Shown here: positions 18,028 through 26,162 of the stretch, piece by piece
How the letters are laid out: each line of letters begins with the position of its first letter
How positions within the stretch are numbered: position 1 is the first letter of the stretch
Assembly: GCF_000702545.1 (NCBI RefSeq)
Contig: NZ_JNIO01000008.1
Location: 1 to 64,000, forward strand
Source of the DNA: Selenomonas sp. AB3002
Lineage (GTDB): Bacteria; Bacillota; Negativicutes; Selenomonadales; Selenomonadaceae
Length of the DNA stretch: 64,000 nucleotides
Direction: 5' to 3'
Program-made: the position numbers and the translations under genes
Notes under the pieces: generated by a model
The model's database searches: none
Seen by the model: only the letters and a program-made list of their open reading frames with translations
What the model was told of the DNA's origin: nothing

Positions 18028-18303
18028 ATGGAAAGGATAATGACCTGCCAGCTATGCGGTGCCACCTTCACAGTCACCAGCAAAAAAAGCAACGCCAAGT
18101 ATTGCCCTGAATGCAGGATGGCTATCCATCACAGCAACGCATACAGAGAAATGGTGTACGGCCGCAGGGACAGGAAAAGAAAGGCAAGCATGGCAAGGCT
18201 CGACCAGCTGGCAAGAGAAGCCAGAGCGCACGGCCTCAGCTACGGCTATTATGTGGCCCTGCTCAAAGGCTATCCGATAAGATGGGAGGCAATGAATGTA
18301 TGA
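18028..18303 (+). CDS. Zinc-ribbon small protein
   Basis: 91 residues: CQLCGATF, then CPEC about 20 residues on, a two-pair zinc knuckle, followed by a basic helical region. ATG 18028 follows GGGAGG; longer in-frame extensions overlap the previous gene. It overlaps the next start by eight bases. Confidence 0.6.
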   Translation: MERIMTCQLCGATFTVTSKKSNAKYCPECRMAIHHSNAYREMVYGRRDRKRKASMARLDQLAREARAHGLSYGYYVALLKGYPIRWEAMNV

Positions 18304-18466
18304 TGCAGTAGTGGCGATACTGGCAGGGGTGCTGGTGTCACTCGCAGGATTTGCAGCAGTAATGGGAATAGGTGAATTACTCAGGAGGAAAAGCAGGAAT
18401 GAATTTAGTGATACTCAAGGGAAGACTTACGAAAGACCCGGAAATAAGGTACACCCAAAGCGGTAA
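18296..18466 (+). CDS. Single-span membrane microprotein (56 aa)
   Basis: Residues 4-29 form one transmembrane helix (VVAILAGVLVSLAGFAAVMG), followed by a basic tail. The start overlaps the upstream stop, after GGGAGG. The end overlaps the first 68 bases of ssb in another frame. Role unknown. Confidence 0.48.
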   Translation: MYDAVVAILAGVLVSLAGFAAVMGIGELLRRKSRNEFSDTQGKTYERPGNKVHPKR

Positions 18467-18800
18467 GCCCGTGGCCACCTTCGGACTGGCCACCGATAAG
18501 CCCTACCGGCAGGAAAACCAGAACGGCCCCACGGCAGACTTTCACAATTGCGTAGCCTGGGACAAACTGGCTGAGACAATCGGCAACAATCTGGTGAAGG
18601 GCAGGGAAATCCTCCTGAGGGGGCGCTTGCAAACCCGCCAATATGAAGACCGGGACGGAATCAAGCGCTATACCACAGAAGTGGTGCTGGAAAGAATGGA
18701 ATTCTGTGGCAGCAAGCCCCAGGGCCAGAACCCCGCCGGCGCACCACCTGCCGGGGAAGGATTTGGCGGGGATATTTCAGATGAAGAGATACCATTCTAA
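18399..18800 (+). CDS. ssb: Single-stranded DNA-binding protein
   Basis: 133 residues: an N-terminal OB fold (MNLVILKGRLTKDPEIRYT at 1-19, VATFGLAT, FHNCVAWDKLAE) and the acidic tip DEEIPF that recruits partner proteins. The linker is short and Gly/Pro-rich. ATG 18399 follows AGGAGG by ten bases; it matches the family start exactly. It coats single strands made during phage replication. Confidence 0.95.
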   Translation: MNLVILKGRLTKDPEIRYTQSGKPVATFGLATDKPYRQENQNGPTADFHNCVAWDKLAETIGNNLVKGREILLRGRLQTRQYEDRDGIKRYTTEVVLERMEFCGSKPQGQNPAGAPPAGEGFGGDISDEEIPF

Positions 18801-18826
18801 GCCTATTCGCAGAAGGAGACAGAGCA

Positions 18827-19048
18827 ATGAGAGGGATTTGTGAGCCGATATGTGACGGCGTTTCCATAATGGGGGACATGGGCGGGATAGCAATTCACTT
18901 CAACCCCGGGGAAGAATGGCATTTCCACCAGGATAGGAAACATGAAGACCGCCTGCTGGTGGACAGGGGGCAGGACGTTGCTATCAGCATGACCGTGCAT
19001 CAGTTTTATGAGACCTTCAAAGTAAAGGAGCGTGAAGACGGTGCTTGA
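18827..19048 (+). CDS. Small hypothetical protein (73 aa)
   Basis: Has Cys5 and Cys9, a central HFNPGEEWHFHQD segment and an acidic end. An AGAAGGAG box precedes the ATG. No family recognised. Confidence 0.5.
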   Translation: MRGICEPICDGVSIMGDMGGIAIHFNPGEEWHFHQDRKHEDRLLVDRGQDVAISMTVHQFYETFKVKEREDGA

Positions 19049-19241
19049 GTTTAATATGAATTCGATTATCTGGTTTTTTGCGGGGGCGTTCTCCACATTG
19101 GCTGTGTTCATCATTATGGGCCTGTGCATAGTATCAGGCCACCACTCCCGCGTGGAAGAGAAAATCAAGAATCAGAACATGAGGATTGAGAACTGGAAGG
19201 CCACGCCGGACAGGCTGGCAATGACCAAAAGGGGGAAATAG
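19032..19241 (+). CDS. Single-span membrane protein
   Basis: 69 residues if started at GTG 19032; GTG 19041 has better spacing from the AAAGGAG box and ATG 19056 is also possible. One transmembrane helix (SIIWFFAGAFSTLAVFIIMG) is followed by a charged tail. Overlaps the previous gene's end by 17 bases. Confidence 0.5.
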   Translation: MKTVLEFNMNSIIWFFAGAFSTLAVFIIMGLCIVSGHHSRVEEKIKNQNMRIENWKATPDRLAMTKRGK

Positions 19242-19243
19242 CC

Positions 19244-19366
19244 ATGACCTACAGGGGAAAGAAGATCCTCCGGCTCATGGGCTGGATGAAGGGTAACACC
19301 GCCGTAACGAAAATCCAGTATGAGGATAAAACCACAGAATTCATCATCAGCGTAAGACTGAAATAA
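19244..19366 (+). CDS. Microprotein (40 aa)
   Basis: ATG just after the previous stop, with a GGGGGAAA box upstream. Basic N-terminus and a beta-prone end (EFIISVRLK). Supported only by spacing and coding-like composition. Confidence 0.38.
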   Translation: MTYRGKKILRLMGWMKGNTAVTKIQYEDKTTEFIISVRLK

Positions 19367-19385
19367 CAGCCAGGGGGCGGATATC

Positions 19386-19541
19386 ATGACCGAAAAGAAA
19401 ACCGCATTGGGCGAACTCATTGAAAGCCTCGACAAAATGACCCGCGAAGAATGGCAGACGCTCATGGTGAGCGATAAGCTGGATGAAGGCATTATCCAGC
19501 TGCTGGAACTGGTGGGCAGACAGAGAGGCTGGCTGAATTAA
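19386..19541 (+). CDS. Small helical protein (51 aa)
   Basis: Acidic, predicted all-helical: TALGELIESLDKMTREEW then a second helix with DEGIIQLLELVG. A GGGGGCG box precedes the ATG. Family not recognised. Confidence 0.48.
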   Translation: MTEKKTALGELIESLDKMTREEWQTLMVSDKLDEGIIQLLELVGRQRGWLN

Positions 19542-19563
19542 CGCGAATTTAACACGCGCGAGT

Positions 19564-19613
19564 GTTTATCGTGCGAAATTTAACGCGAATAATGCGTTAA
19601 ACGTGCGATAAAC
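19564..19613. repeat. Nested inverted repeat in an intergenic gap
   Basis: GTTTATCG (19564) pairs with CGATAAAC (19606), enclosing TTTAACGC (19579) paired with GCGTTAAA (19594). The 147-bp gap also repeats CGTGCGAAAT twice. It is rich in GCGA/TCGC words unlike its neighbours, so it may be a protein-binding or structured region. Purpose unknown. Confidence 0.6.
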
Positions 19614-19688
19614 CCCGCGAAGTCAGCAATCATGCGGGATAAATCGTGCGAAATCATCAAAAATCCTGCAAATAAAGGAGAAACAACC

Positions 19689-19958
19689 ATGTGGGACGAT
19701 GAAAATCAGCGCCGTCAGATGGAAAAGCGCATAGCTCTTTTCGATTTGAAGAAGGAACTGACCCAAGACCTCCTGCCCTGCCCATTCTGTGGGGCCAAGA
19801 TAGAAAAGGGAGACGGCTGGGCGCTTCTTGAAAAGTGGCGGCTAAGTAGTGATGAATGGCGGATTACATGCCCGCATTGCTCTGCAGCAGGAGCTGGGGC
19901 ACAGTCGATAGAGTGGGCTGTGCTGAACTGGAATACCAGGGCGGGGGTGGAGAAATGA
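19689..19958 (+). CDS. Lar-like restriction alleviation protein
   Basis: 89 residues. LLPCPFCGAKIE, then CPHCSA and a terminal AVLNWNTRA match the Lar family layout (CPFCG ... CP.C ... WN.R). Lar proteins of Rac-type prophages lessen type I restriction of the phage DNA; many family members are untested. ATG 19689 follows AAAGGAG. The stop overlaps the next start. Confidence 0.68.
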   Translation: MWDDENQRRQMEKRIALFDLKKELTQDLLPCPFCGAKIEKGDGWALLEKWRLSSDEWRITCPHCSAAGAGAQSIEWAVLNWNTRAGVEK

Positions 19959-20206
19959 CCGACTTAAAGAGGAACCGCATTGAGGAAGTCGCGGCCCTGT
20001 TTGGCAAAAAGCCCGGGGTGTCTTTTGTGGTGGACGATGGCACCGGCTATAAGCCTGCCGAAATCAGATTTTCCTATCATGGCTGCATCGAACGCTATGA
20101 CGGCAGGATGTGGCAACCGGCAGAGTATTTTCTGGAGCCGCTGGTTATGGGGCGGTGCTGGGAGGTAAAAGAGTACAAGCAGGAAAATCTATTCAGGGAC
20201 GAATGA
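19955..20206 (+). CDS. Hypothetical early protein (83 aa)
   Basis: Its ATGA overlaps the Lar-like stop, which implies coupled translation. Beta-rich middle (GVSFVVDDGTGYKPAEIRFS). No family recognised. Confidence 0.52.
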   Translation: MTDLKRNRIEEVAALFGKKPGVSFVVDDGTGYKPAEIRFSYHGCIERYDGRMWQPAEYFLEPLVMGRCWEVKEYKQENLFRDE

Positions 20207-20218
20207 GGGGGCGGAACA

Positions 20219-20566
20219 ATGGCAAGGAACAAAATCACCTTTGAAAAAGATTATGATGAGGCATGTCGTGCCATATATCGCTTCATCGGCACCCAGCGGC
20301 AGCCCACGCTGGATGAAATAGAAGAATTCATCGTGGATAATAATCTGCAGTATGAGATTGATGATTACTTCATGGTGTGCGCCATAAAGGGGAGCGCTGC
20401 CGAGAGCGGGTATCAGGGCTGGAACGATAATGAGAAGAACAAAGTTGTCGAATTCTGGGGCTACAATGGCGGCAGCGGCGATGGCTGCTGTCCTATCTGT
20501 GGCCACGAAAGAGACATGAGCGGCAGCAGGTGCCCGGTGTGTGATAAGCCATGGGAGGAAAGCTGA
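20219..20566 (+). CDS. Protein with C-terminal zinc ribbon (115 aa)
   Basis: Helical N-terminal 65 residues, then CCPICGHERD and CPVCDKPW, a rubredoxin-type zinc knuckle. A GGGGGCGG box lies upstream. Function unknown. Confidence 0.58.
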   Translation: MARNKITFEKDYDEACRAIYRFIGTQRQPTLDEIEEFIVDNNLQYEIDDYFMVCAIKGSAAESGYQGWNDNEKNKVVEFWGYNGGSGDGCCPICGHERDMSGSRCPVCDKPWEES

Positions 20567-20881
20567 ATGATGGAGCAAGACCCCGTAATGAGGGATTTTA
20601 CCACCATGATCCTATGGAGCTGGAACCAGCCAGGAGGCAAAAAGCCGGAATCGAACCTGCAGGCGCTCAAAGATGCCGTGCGTGACCTCTGCCAGATGAC
20701 TACCCAGAAAAGCGCCGGGCAGAAATCCCCATTATCTGGGAGGAAGTACAAGTCAAAGGATATAAGCGTGGCTGAGAATTTGGAGCGGGTGAAATTCACC
20801 ATCATCTGTGAAGCTGTCTTGCTGGTGCTATCCGGGAAATTGGACAAATTGGAGGAGGAAAATGATGGGCAGGAAGAATAA
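20567..20881 (+). CDS. Hypothetical helical protein (104 aa)
   Basis: Starts ATGATG directly after the preceding stop. Mostly helical and ending in an acidic tail. No motif recognised; overlaps the next gene by 20 bases. Confidence 0.5.
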   Translation: MMEQDPVMRDFTTMILWSWNQPGGKKPESNLQALKDAVRDLCQMTTQKSAGQKSPLSGRKYKSKDISVAENLERVKFTIICEAVLLVLSGKLDKLEEENDGQEE

Positions 20882-21143
20882 AAAGAGAAGGCAGTATAAA
20901 GAAGCCGAAAGTTTTGATACCGGGCAGTATCTCTATGCGTTCCTTCACCTACACTGCGATAAACATGGGAAACCCAGATGCACAAAATGCCAGAGGCCTA
21001 TGTCTGAAATGACAGGAAAGGAAGTATGGCTGGGAAAATTTTGGGTAACACATCTTATATGCGAGTGTGGGGAGCATGCCCTGAGAATTGTGGGCGCGGG
21101 AAGCAAATATGAAACCCCATGGGCTGACGATGACGAAGAATAA
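20862..21143 (+). CDS. Zinc-ribbon protein (93 aa)
   Basis: Basic start (GRKNKKRRQYKE), then CTKCQRPM and CECGEHAL, two Cys pairs about 30 residues apart. The ATG follows GGAGGAGG. Probably a metal-binding DNA-associated protein; inferred only. Confidence 0.56.
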   Translation: MMGRKNKKRRQYKEAESFDTGQYLYAFLHLHCDKHGKPRCTKCQRPMSEMTGKEVWLGKFWVTHLICECGEHALRIVGAGSKYETPWADDDEE

Positions 21144-21150
21144 TAATTTT

Positions 21151-21268
21151 GCTAGGTAAATCGTGAAATTTGCTAGGTTTAGACAAAAACTATATAAAAC
21201 TATCTAAAACTTACTAGATTTTTCGCCAGGTTAGATAGTTGCTAGGTAATTTGTGGAATTTGCGAGGT
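21151..21268 (+). repeat. Imperfect direct repeat with AT-rich spacer
   Basis: A 28-bp unit starting GCTAGGTAA and ending AGGT occurs at 21151-21178 and 21241-21268 with four mismatches. Each unit contains an inner GC[TG]AGGT pair. The AT-rich spacer carries ACTATATAAAACTATCTAAA. The second unit ends six bases before the start of the 21274 gene. It may be an operator or iteron-like set. Confidence 0.62.
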
Positions 21269-21273
21269 AGAAA

Positions 21274-21564
21274 ATGGTTTTGGAAAAAGAAATGCAGAAA
21301 GACTTTCCCCAGGACAGCGAAAACAACGAATACAGGTACCTTTCAGCCCCGTGGCTGGATGAAATCGCCACAGGCCTCACGGCGGGGGCGGTGAAACACC
21401 CCGGGGAGACATGGAAGACCATTCCCGCGGATGAACACCTTGCCCGCGCCATGAGGCACATCAATCTTTATCGGATGGGAGACAGAAGCGAACCCCATCT
21501 GATAAATGCCAGCATGAGGCTCATGATGGCCTACGCCACCAGCAAGAACGAACGCGGCGAATAG
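21274..21564 (+). CDS. DUF5664/MazG-like nucleotide pyrophosphohydrolase-type protein
   Basis: 96 residues. RAMRHINLYRMGD followed by EPHLINASMRLMMAYA matches the helical metal-binding pattern (ARHL ... HLxHAxxxxxFL) of the phage dATP/dGTP pyrophosphohydrolase-like DUF5664 family; APWLDEIATGLTAGAVKHPG fits its N-terminal part. Such enzymes may adjust nucleotide pools. Activity is inferred from family resemblance. Confidence 0.55.
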   Translation: MVLEKEMQKDFPQDSENNEYRYLSAPWLDEIATGLTAGAVKHPGETWKTIPADEHLARAMRHINLYRMGDRSEPHLINASMRLMMAYATSKNERGE

Positions 21565-21581
21565 CAAGGGGAGGCGGGAGT

Positions 21582-21833
21582 ATGAAGGGAGAAATCCACG
21601 TTTATGTAAATGGCATGCCCAGTGATGGCCTTGTGACCTTCTGGGAGGCAAACGAGGCCGTCAAGATGCACCGGGCGCTGGTGAGAACCAATCAGACACA
21701 CTTCATCAATCAGAAAATCATGGACATGGGCTATAAAATCTATGTCCATAAAGATGGAATCTCAACCCTGATAGGCAAGGCAGAAGCCAAGGCTATCAGG
21801 AAATTCGTGAGGGGGCTGCAAAATGACCAATGA
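21582..21833 (+). CDS. Hypothetical protein (83 aa)
   Basis: Small alpha/beta protein with a YVNGMPSDGLVTFWEANEA segment. A GGGGAGG box precedes the ATG; the stop overlaps the next start by 11 bases. Confidence 0.52.
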   Translation: MKGEIHVYVNGMPSDGLVTFWEANEAVKMHRALVRTNQTHFINQKIMDMGYKIYVHKDGISTLIGKAEAKAIRKFVRGLQNDQ

Positions 21834-22401
21834 GGAAATAGAAGCAATAATACATGATCTGCAGGCACTGTCTGAGAGGAATAACCTCAATAAACAGCAT
21901 AAAGAATCCTGCATCAAGGCCATATCCCTCCTGAGGCCTATGATAGAGGAAACCACCATGCCGGAACCCCAGGAGGAAAAGCGGGACGAAAACACCGTCA
22001 CGGTAGACCTCTCCATTCCGGGCCTGCCTATACAGATTATGGAGCTGGATAAATACAGCGCCATGCAGCTGGTGGAGAAGTTCCGGCACAGCAACCCGCC
22101 TGTTTTTGCTTGTAATCTGCCCGGGGGCGGGCTGTGGGAGGTGGATTTACAAAAGGTAGCATCTATTTCCAGTGATGATCTGGAAGCCACAGCTGACGAA
22201 GAGGCGGAAGAAGACCGCGAACCCCAGAGGCCTGTTCCTTCATATAAGAAGAAAGAACGCTCCAATGGATGGCGGCGGGGAGAAGTTACCTGCCACAATT
22301 GCGGGGCAGATTATGAAGCCGATATCCATGAGCGGTGGACATACGTGAGGTGCAAATACTGCCATGAAAGCAATACCACCGTCACCTACCCGGACGAATA
22401 A
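21823..22401 (+). CDS. Protein with C-terminal zinc ribbon (192 aa)
   Basis: Helical N-terminus, an acidic low-complexity linker (EATADEEAEEDREPQ), then CHNCGADYE and CKYCHES, a zinc ribbon. Translation is likely coupled to the gene before it. It closes the early block; the next 223 bp hold a possible promoter and a tiny Arg-rich frame. Function unknown. Confidence 0.56.
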   Translation: MTNEEIEAIIHDLQALSERNNLNKQHKESCIKAISLLRPMIEETTMPEPQEEKRDENTVTVDLSIPGLPIQIMELDKYSAMQLVEKFRHSNPPVFACNLPGGGLWEVDLQKVASISSDDLEATADEEAEEDREPQRPVPSYKKKERSNGWRRGEVTCHNCGADYEADIHERWTYVRCKYCHESNTTVTYPDE

Positions 22402-22475
22402 ATAAACAGAAATCGAGGCAGACAGTTCGACAAATGTACAATATAATAGTAAAATTATTGCCAAAGAGAATCCTT

Positions 22476-22565
22476 ATGAGGATTCAGCCCTTGCGGCATA
22501 TCAGAGCCAGGGCAAGGCGGAAACGCGCCGCCCAGGAGAGAGACCGCCGCCGGGGGCGGATTTGA
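22476..22565 (+). CDS. Possible Arg-rich microprotein (29 aa)
   Basis: The frame ATG 22476 to TGA 22565 encodes a peptide with 12 Arg and Lys residues (RHIRARARRKRA). A TATAAT box lies at 22442, but the ribosome-binding site is weak. It fills the gap between the early genes and the late regulator. Coding status is uncertain. Confidence 0.25.
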   Translation: MRIQPLRHIRARARRKRAAQERDRRRGRI

Positions 22566-22624
22566 CCGATTAGCACCACTGAGAAACAGCCTATCTTTTC
22601 AGGGAGACTATCGGAGGAATCAAA

Positions 22625-23146
22625 ATGGCATTGACGGAAAAGGACTTGAAGCAGATAACCCAGACCATCGAAGAGGTGGGCAGGAGAATCATGAACGAGG
22701 GGCGCAAGGCAGACAGGAGCGCATACAAATCCACCGAAAGGCGGCTGAGAGCCTACCCCACCCTCAAGGACAATATCCAGCGCTATGAAGCAGACATCAA
22801 AGATATTGCCCGGGAGGATATGGGCAAATCAGCAGATATCGTTATCTTCCAGTCCCATAGCGGGAAAGCCCCGGAGCGGGATTTGGAAGAACTTCGCCGG
22901 GAGAAAATCTTCTCCCTCACAGAACGCCTATACCGGGATAGCCGGGAGGTGGGGGAGATAGAGACCGCTTTGGACTATATCAAGAATCAGGAATACTATC
23001 GCATTGTGCCCATGATTTACTTCGAGGGCAAGAGCCAGAAGGAAATAGAGGTGGAGCTGCATTGTGACAGATCAACCATCTGGAGGAATCGCAAGGTGCT
23101 GGTGGCAAGGATGAGCGAAGTCCTCTATGGGGCAGATGCACTCTGA
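22625..23146 (+). CDS. ArpU-like late transcription regulator (sigma-70 region 4-type HTH)
   Basis: 173 residues. The C-terminal SQKEIEVELHCDRSTIWRNR is a sigma-region-4-like helix-turn-helix; the N-terminal part is a long helical segment. ArpU/RinA-type proteins activate late operons in phages of Firmicutes and usually sit just before the terminase genes, as here. ATG with GGAGG upstream. Confidence 0.72.
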   Translation: MALTEKDLKQITQTIEEVGRRIMNEGRKADRSAYKSTERRLRAYPTLKDNIQRYEADIKDIAREDMGKSADIVIFQSHSGKAPERDLEELRREKIFSLTERLYRDSREVGEIETALDYIKNQEYYRIVPMIYFEGKSQKEIEVELHCDRSTIWRNRKVLVARMSEVLYGADAL

Positions 23147-23452
23147 GGCTTGATTCAAGGCTTGCTTTCAGCTTGCACACCCAGAAGCAAGCTGCAGGCA
23201 AGTTACCAGCAAGTTAAAATCTCCAGCGCTTATGCGGGCTGGTGGAAGCGAAAGACTGGAATCGGCAAGTTACAGGCAAGTTAGCTGCAACACACTGCTG
23301 AGAAATCATGCAACATACATGTGAAAAAAACTGTGATATACTAGGGGTGTGGAAAAAGTGTAGCCATTTGGAGACATCGATTCTGCTCCCTAAAGGATAT
23401 GGAGAAGAGCACAGACTTGAAATCTGTGCTCTTTTTCTTTGGCTGAAAGGCG
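23147..23452 (+). promoter_or_regulatory. Late control region: CAAGTTA repeats, promoter and terminator
   Basis: This 306-bp gap holds four GCAAGTTA copies (two pairs) within about 90 bp, a possible binding array for the upstream regulator. An extended -10 box (TGATATACT, hexamer 23337-23342) without a clear -35 box suggests an activator-dependent promoter. A perfect terminator follows at 23406-23440, so late transcription may need read-through. Confidence 0.5.
23406..23440 (+). terminator. Rho-independent terminator before the packaging genes
   Basis: A 10-bp perfect stem, AGAGCACAGA with its complement at 23423, with a 7-base loop and a T-rich tail. It lies 13 bases before the next gene's GTG. 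Confidence 0.82.
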
Positions 23453-23677
23453 GTGAAGCGTGCTTTGGAGGTTCACTGTGACAACAGGAAGTGTATCTAT
23501 CACGACACTGCAGCAGATATGTGCTGCAGTGAGTGCGTGACCTATGAGAACAGGCTTTGCATGACTTACTCACGAAAGGGTGAGACAGCAGGGCTGATGC
23601 AGCCAGACTTCAAGGCACGCTGCCACAAGCACGGCGGCGGGAAATACAAGTCTGACCGCGTGAAACGGATTCGCTAG
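23453..23677 (+). CDS. Cys-rich small protein before terminase (74 aa)
   Basis: Has eight Cys in a spaced pattern (CDNRKCIYH, CCSECVTY) and a basic end. GTG start with AAAGGCGG upstream. Possibly a metal-binding regulator; family not recognised. Confidence 0.52.
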   Translation: MKRALEVHCDNRKCIYHDTAADMCCSECVTYENRLCMTYSRKGETAGLMQPDFKARCHKHGGGKYKSDRVKRIR

Positions 23678-23745
23678 GCACCCCCCGGGTGTCGCGGGTC
23701 CTCCTGGGGCCAATCAGCCACACGGGTCTGCGAGTCGCGGGCCTT
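23677..23745. other. Candidate cos/packaging start site
   Basis: A GC-rich non-coding stretch just before the terminase small subunit repeats GTCGCGGG at 23691 and 23734 within CCCCGGGTGTCGCGGGTCC-type sequence. Phages with Nu1/GpA terminases usually carry cos directly upstream of the small subunit, and lambda cosN also contains a CGCGGGT word. The cut position cannot be read from sequence alone. Confidence 0.4.
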
Positions 23746-23806
23746 TTCTGCGCGAAATCAAAAAAATCTGGTTGACAATCTGACCAACAGGAAAGGAGGT
23801 GGCAGG

Positions 23807-24328
23807 GTGCCAGATGAAAATGGTTCGCACGCGCGCGAAACAGAAGAAGAAAAGTTTATTTTCTCAACCAACGACACCTGCCAATTCTTCCAAATCTCGC
23901 GGGAAACTTTGTCAGCCTGGCAGAAAAAGGGCGCTCCCAAGGAAGGCCGGGGAAAATGGAACATCAAGGCCCTCATGGAATGGCGCTACACCGGCAAGCA
24001 CGTAGAAAGCCCGGAAACCCGCAAGCTCAAGGCTGAGGCGGATTTGAAGGAGGCCAAGGCCGCCCAGGAAAAAATCAAACTGGGCGTGACCAAAACCGAA
24101 TTTATCCCCGCCGCGCTGGTTCAGAGTGAGCTGACCCGCCTGCTGGCCAACGTGAAGAAGTCTTTGCTGGTGGTGGGCCACAATGTGGCGGCAGATTTGG
24201 CCGCTTTAGATGCAGAAGTAGTAACTATCGCAAAGAACGAAGTTGACAAGCGCATAAATGACGCGCTGCTGGAGCTGTCAGAAGGGAGGCTGTACCGTGG
24301 CAGGGCGAAGAAAAAAGCGAAGAAATGA
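23807..24328 (+). CDS. Terminase small subunit (Nu1-like)
   Basis: 173 residues. A MerR-like winged helix at about 18-60 (FSTNDTCQFFQISRETLSAW) is followed by a long coiled segment and a basic tail, the Nu1 family layout. The small subunit binds cos or pac DNA and loads the large subunit. GTG start with AAAGGAGGT upstream; the end overlaps the large subunit gene by 32 bases. Confidence 0.82.
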   Translation: MPDENGSHARETEEEKFIFSTNDTCQFFQISRETLSAWQKKGAPKEGRGKWNIKALMEWRYTGKHVESPETRKLKAEADLKEAKAAQEKIKLGVTKTEFIPAALVQSELTRLLANVKKSLLVVGHNVAADLAALDAEVVTIAKNEVDKRINDALLELSEGRLYRGRAKKKAKK

Positions 24329-26117
24329 GCTGGAATATCCTGAGTGGATAATGAACGCCCTGGCGATGCTGAAACCCCCGGAAAAGCTGACCGTCTCAGA
24401 GTGGGCGGATAAATACCGTGTCCTCTCAGAACTGGATAGCGCGTCCCCTGGGCATTGGCGCACCAGCAAGACCCCGTACCTCAGGAAGGTGATGGACGCT
24501 TTCAACGATGATTTTGTTCACGATATCACCTTTTGCGCCGGTTCGCAGCTGGGAAAGACATCGGCAGAGCAAAACATGATAGGCTATGCCGTGGCGCAAG
24601 ACCCCGGGCCTATGCTCATAGTCTACCCATCGGAAAAACTGGCAAAATTCACCTCAGAAAAGCGACTGCAGCCCCTGATCCAGCTAAGCCCAGACCTGTC
24701 ACAACACTTCAAGGAGCGGGAAAGCAAGGATTTGGAGCTGGCTTTTGACAGTATGTATATTGCCCTCACCGGGGCAAATAGCCCCTCAGACCTGTCAAGC
24801 CGCCCTGTGCGCTATGTGTTCTTTGACGAAATCGACAAATTTCCGAAATGGACGGGGGCGGAAGCTGGCCCCCTGGAACTGGCAGCAGAGCGCACAAAGA
24901 CATTTTACAACTTCAAGATTGTGAAAGTCTCCACCCCCACACTGAAAACTGGCAACATCTGGCAAGGCTGGCTGAATGCAGATGTACAGTATAAGTATTT
25001 TGTGCCCTGCCCTCATTGCGGAGAAATGCAGGCCCTTGAATTTGGGCAGGTGAAGTGGCCGGAGGGGGCGGACGAAAACGAGGCCAAAATGGCGGCTTAC
25101 TACGAATGCAAGCACTGCCATGAGCCTATAGATGACCGCCAGAAGCCTGCCATGCTCAGAGCCGGGGAGTGGCGGGGGGAGAGGAAAAAGAGCGGGCGGG
25201 CCGTGAAAGTGGCCTTCCACCTCAACAGCATCTATTCCCCCTGGCTGAACTTTGGCGATGTAGCGGCGAAGTTCATTGCAAGCAAGGATGAACCTGCCCT
25301 GCTCATGAACTTTATCAACTCATGGCTGGCAGAGCCGTGGGTGGACAAATCCAGCCGTCTGCATTCGGATGTGGTCATGGAAAAGCAGTTGCCTTATGAG
25401 CGGGGCACAATGCCTGCTGAAGCCCAGATTCTGACAGCTGGCATTGACGTGCAGCTGGATCACTTCTGGTATTCCGTTCGCGCCTGGGGGCCGCACCTCA
25501 CCAGCTGGCTGGTGGATTATGGGAGATTGGAGACCTGGGCAGACATAGAAGCCATGCTGGATAGGAATTACCCGGATACAAACGGGGAAATCCACAACAT
25601 CAATCTGGCCTGCATGGATTCAGGCTACAATACCGACGAGGTTTATGCCTTCTGCGCTCATCACATGGACGTGCTGGTGCCCACCAAAGGTGCCAGCAAC
25701 CCGCTGAAATCCCGCTACAATGTCACGATTCTGGATAAAAGCGTGTCCAGCTTTGGCCTCAGGCTCTATACCATGGACACAGACCAACTAAAGAACTTTG
25801 TGGCCTCACGTATGAGCATAGATGCCGGAGCGCACGGCAGCTGGAATGTCTACCGTGACATTGACCGCGAATACTGCGACCAAATCTGTTCAGAGCAGAG
25901 GGTGGAGCGCAAGGATAAAAAAGGCCGTGTCTCCATAGGCTGGGAGAAAATCAGCTCCCACGCCGCCAACCATCTGCTGGACTGCGAGACCAACAACATT
26001 TTGGCTGCCGAAATCATAGGAGTGAGATACCTCATAGAGCCGGAGATAGAGGCAGAGGAAGAAGAAACCGAAGAAGAACCCCAGGACTGGCTGGGAGTGC
26101 GAGAAGATTGGCTATGA
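24297..26117 (+). CDS. Terminase large subunit (GpA family)
   Basis: 606 residues. The ATPase has the Walker A-like GSQLGKT at 82-88 and Walker B-like VFFDEID; the C-terminal half holds the nuclease (GIDVQLDHFW and CMDSGYNTDEV segments carry the expected Asp residues). A CPHCGE/CKHC zinc knuckle lies between. It pumps DNA into proheads and cuts at cos. GTG 24297 follows GGGAGG by seven bases; a longer frame begins inside the small subunit gene and is less likely. Confidence 0.92.
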   Translation: MAGRRKKRRNELEYPEWIMNALAMLKPPEKLTVSEWADKYRVLSELDSASPGHWRTSKTPYLRKVMDAFNDDFVHDITFCAGSQLGKTSAEQNMIGYAVAQDPGPMLIVYPSEKLAKFTSEKRLQPLIQLSPDLSQHFKERESKDLELAFDSMYIALTGANSPSDLSSRPVRYVFFDEIDKFPKWTGAEAGPLELAAERTKTFYNFKIVKVSTPTLKTGNIWQGWLNADVQYKYFVPCPHCGEMQALEFGQVKWPEGADENEAKMAAYYECKHCHEPIDDRQKPAMLRAGEWRGERKKSGRAVKVAFHLNSIYSPWLNFGDVAAKFIASKDEPALLMNFINSWLAEPWVDKSSRLHSDVVMEKQLPYERGTMPAEAQILTAGIDVQLDHFWYSVRAWGPHLTSWLVDYGRLETWADIEAMLDRNYPDTNGEIHNINLACMDSGYNTDEVYAFCAHHMDVLVPTKGASNPLKSRYNVTILDKSVSSFGLRLYTMDTDQLKNFVASRMSIDAGAHGSWNVYRDIDREYCDQICSEQRVERKDKKGRVSIGWEKISSHAANHLLDCETNNILAAEIIGVRYLIEPEIEAEEEETEEEPQDWLGVREDWL

Positions 26118-26162
26118 GAGCCGCCTGTAGTGGGCGGCTTTTTATTATGCCCATGAAAGGGG

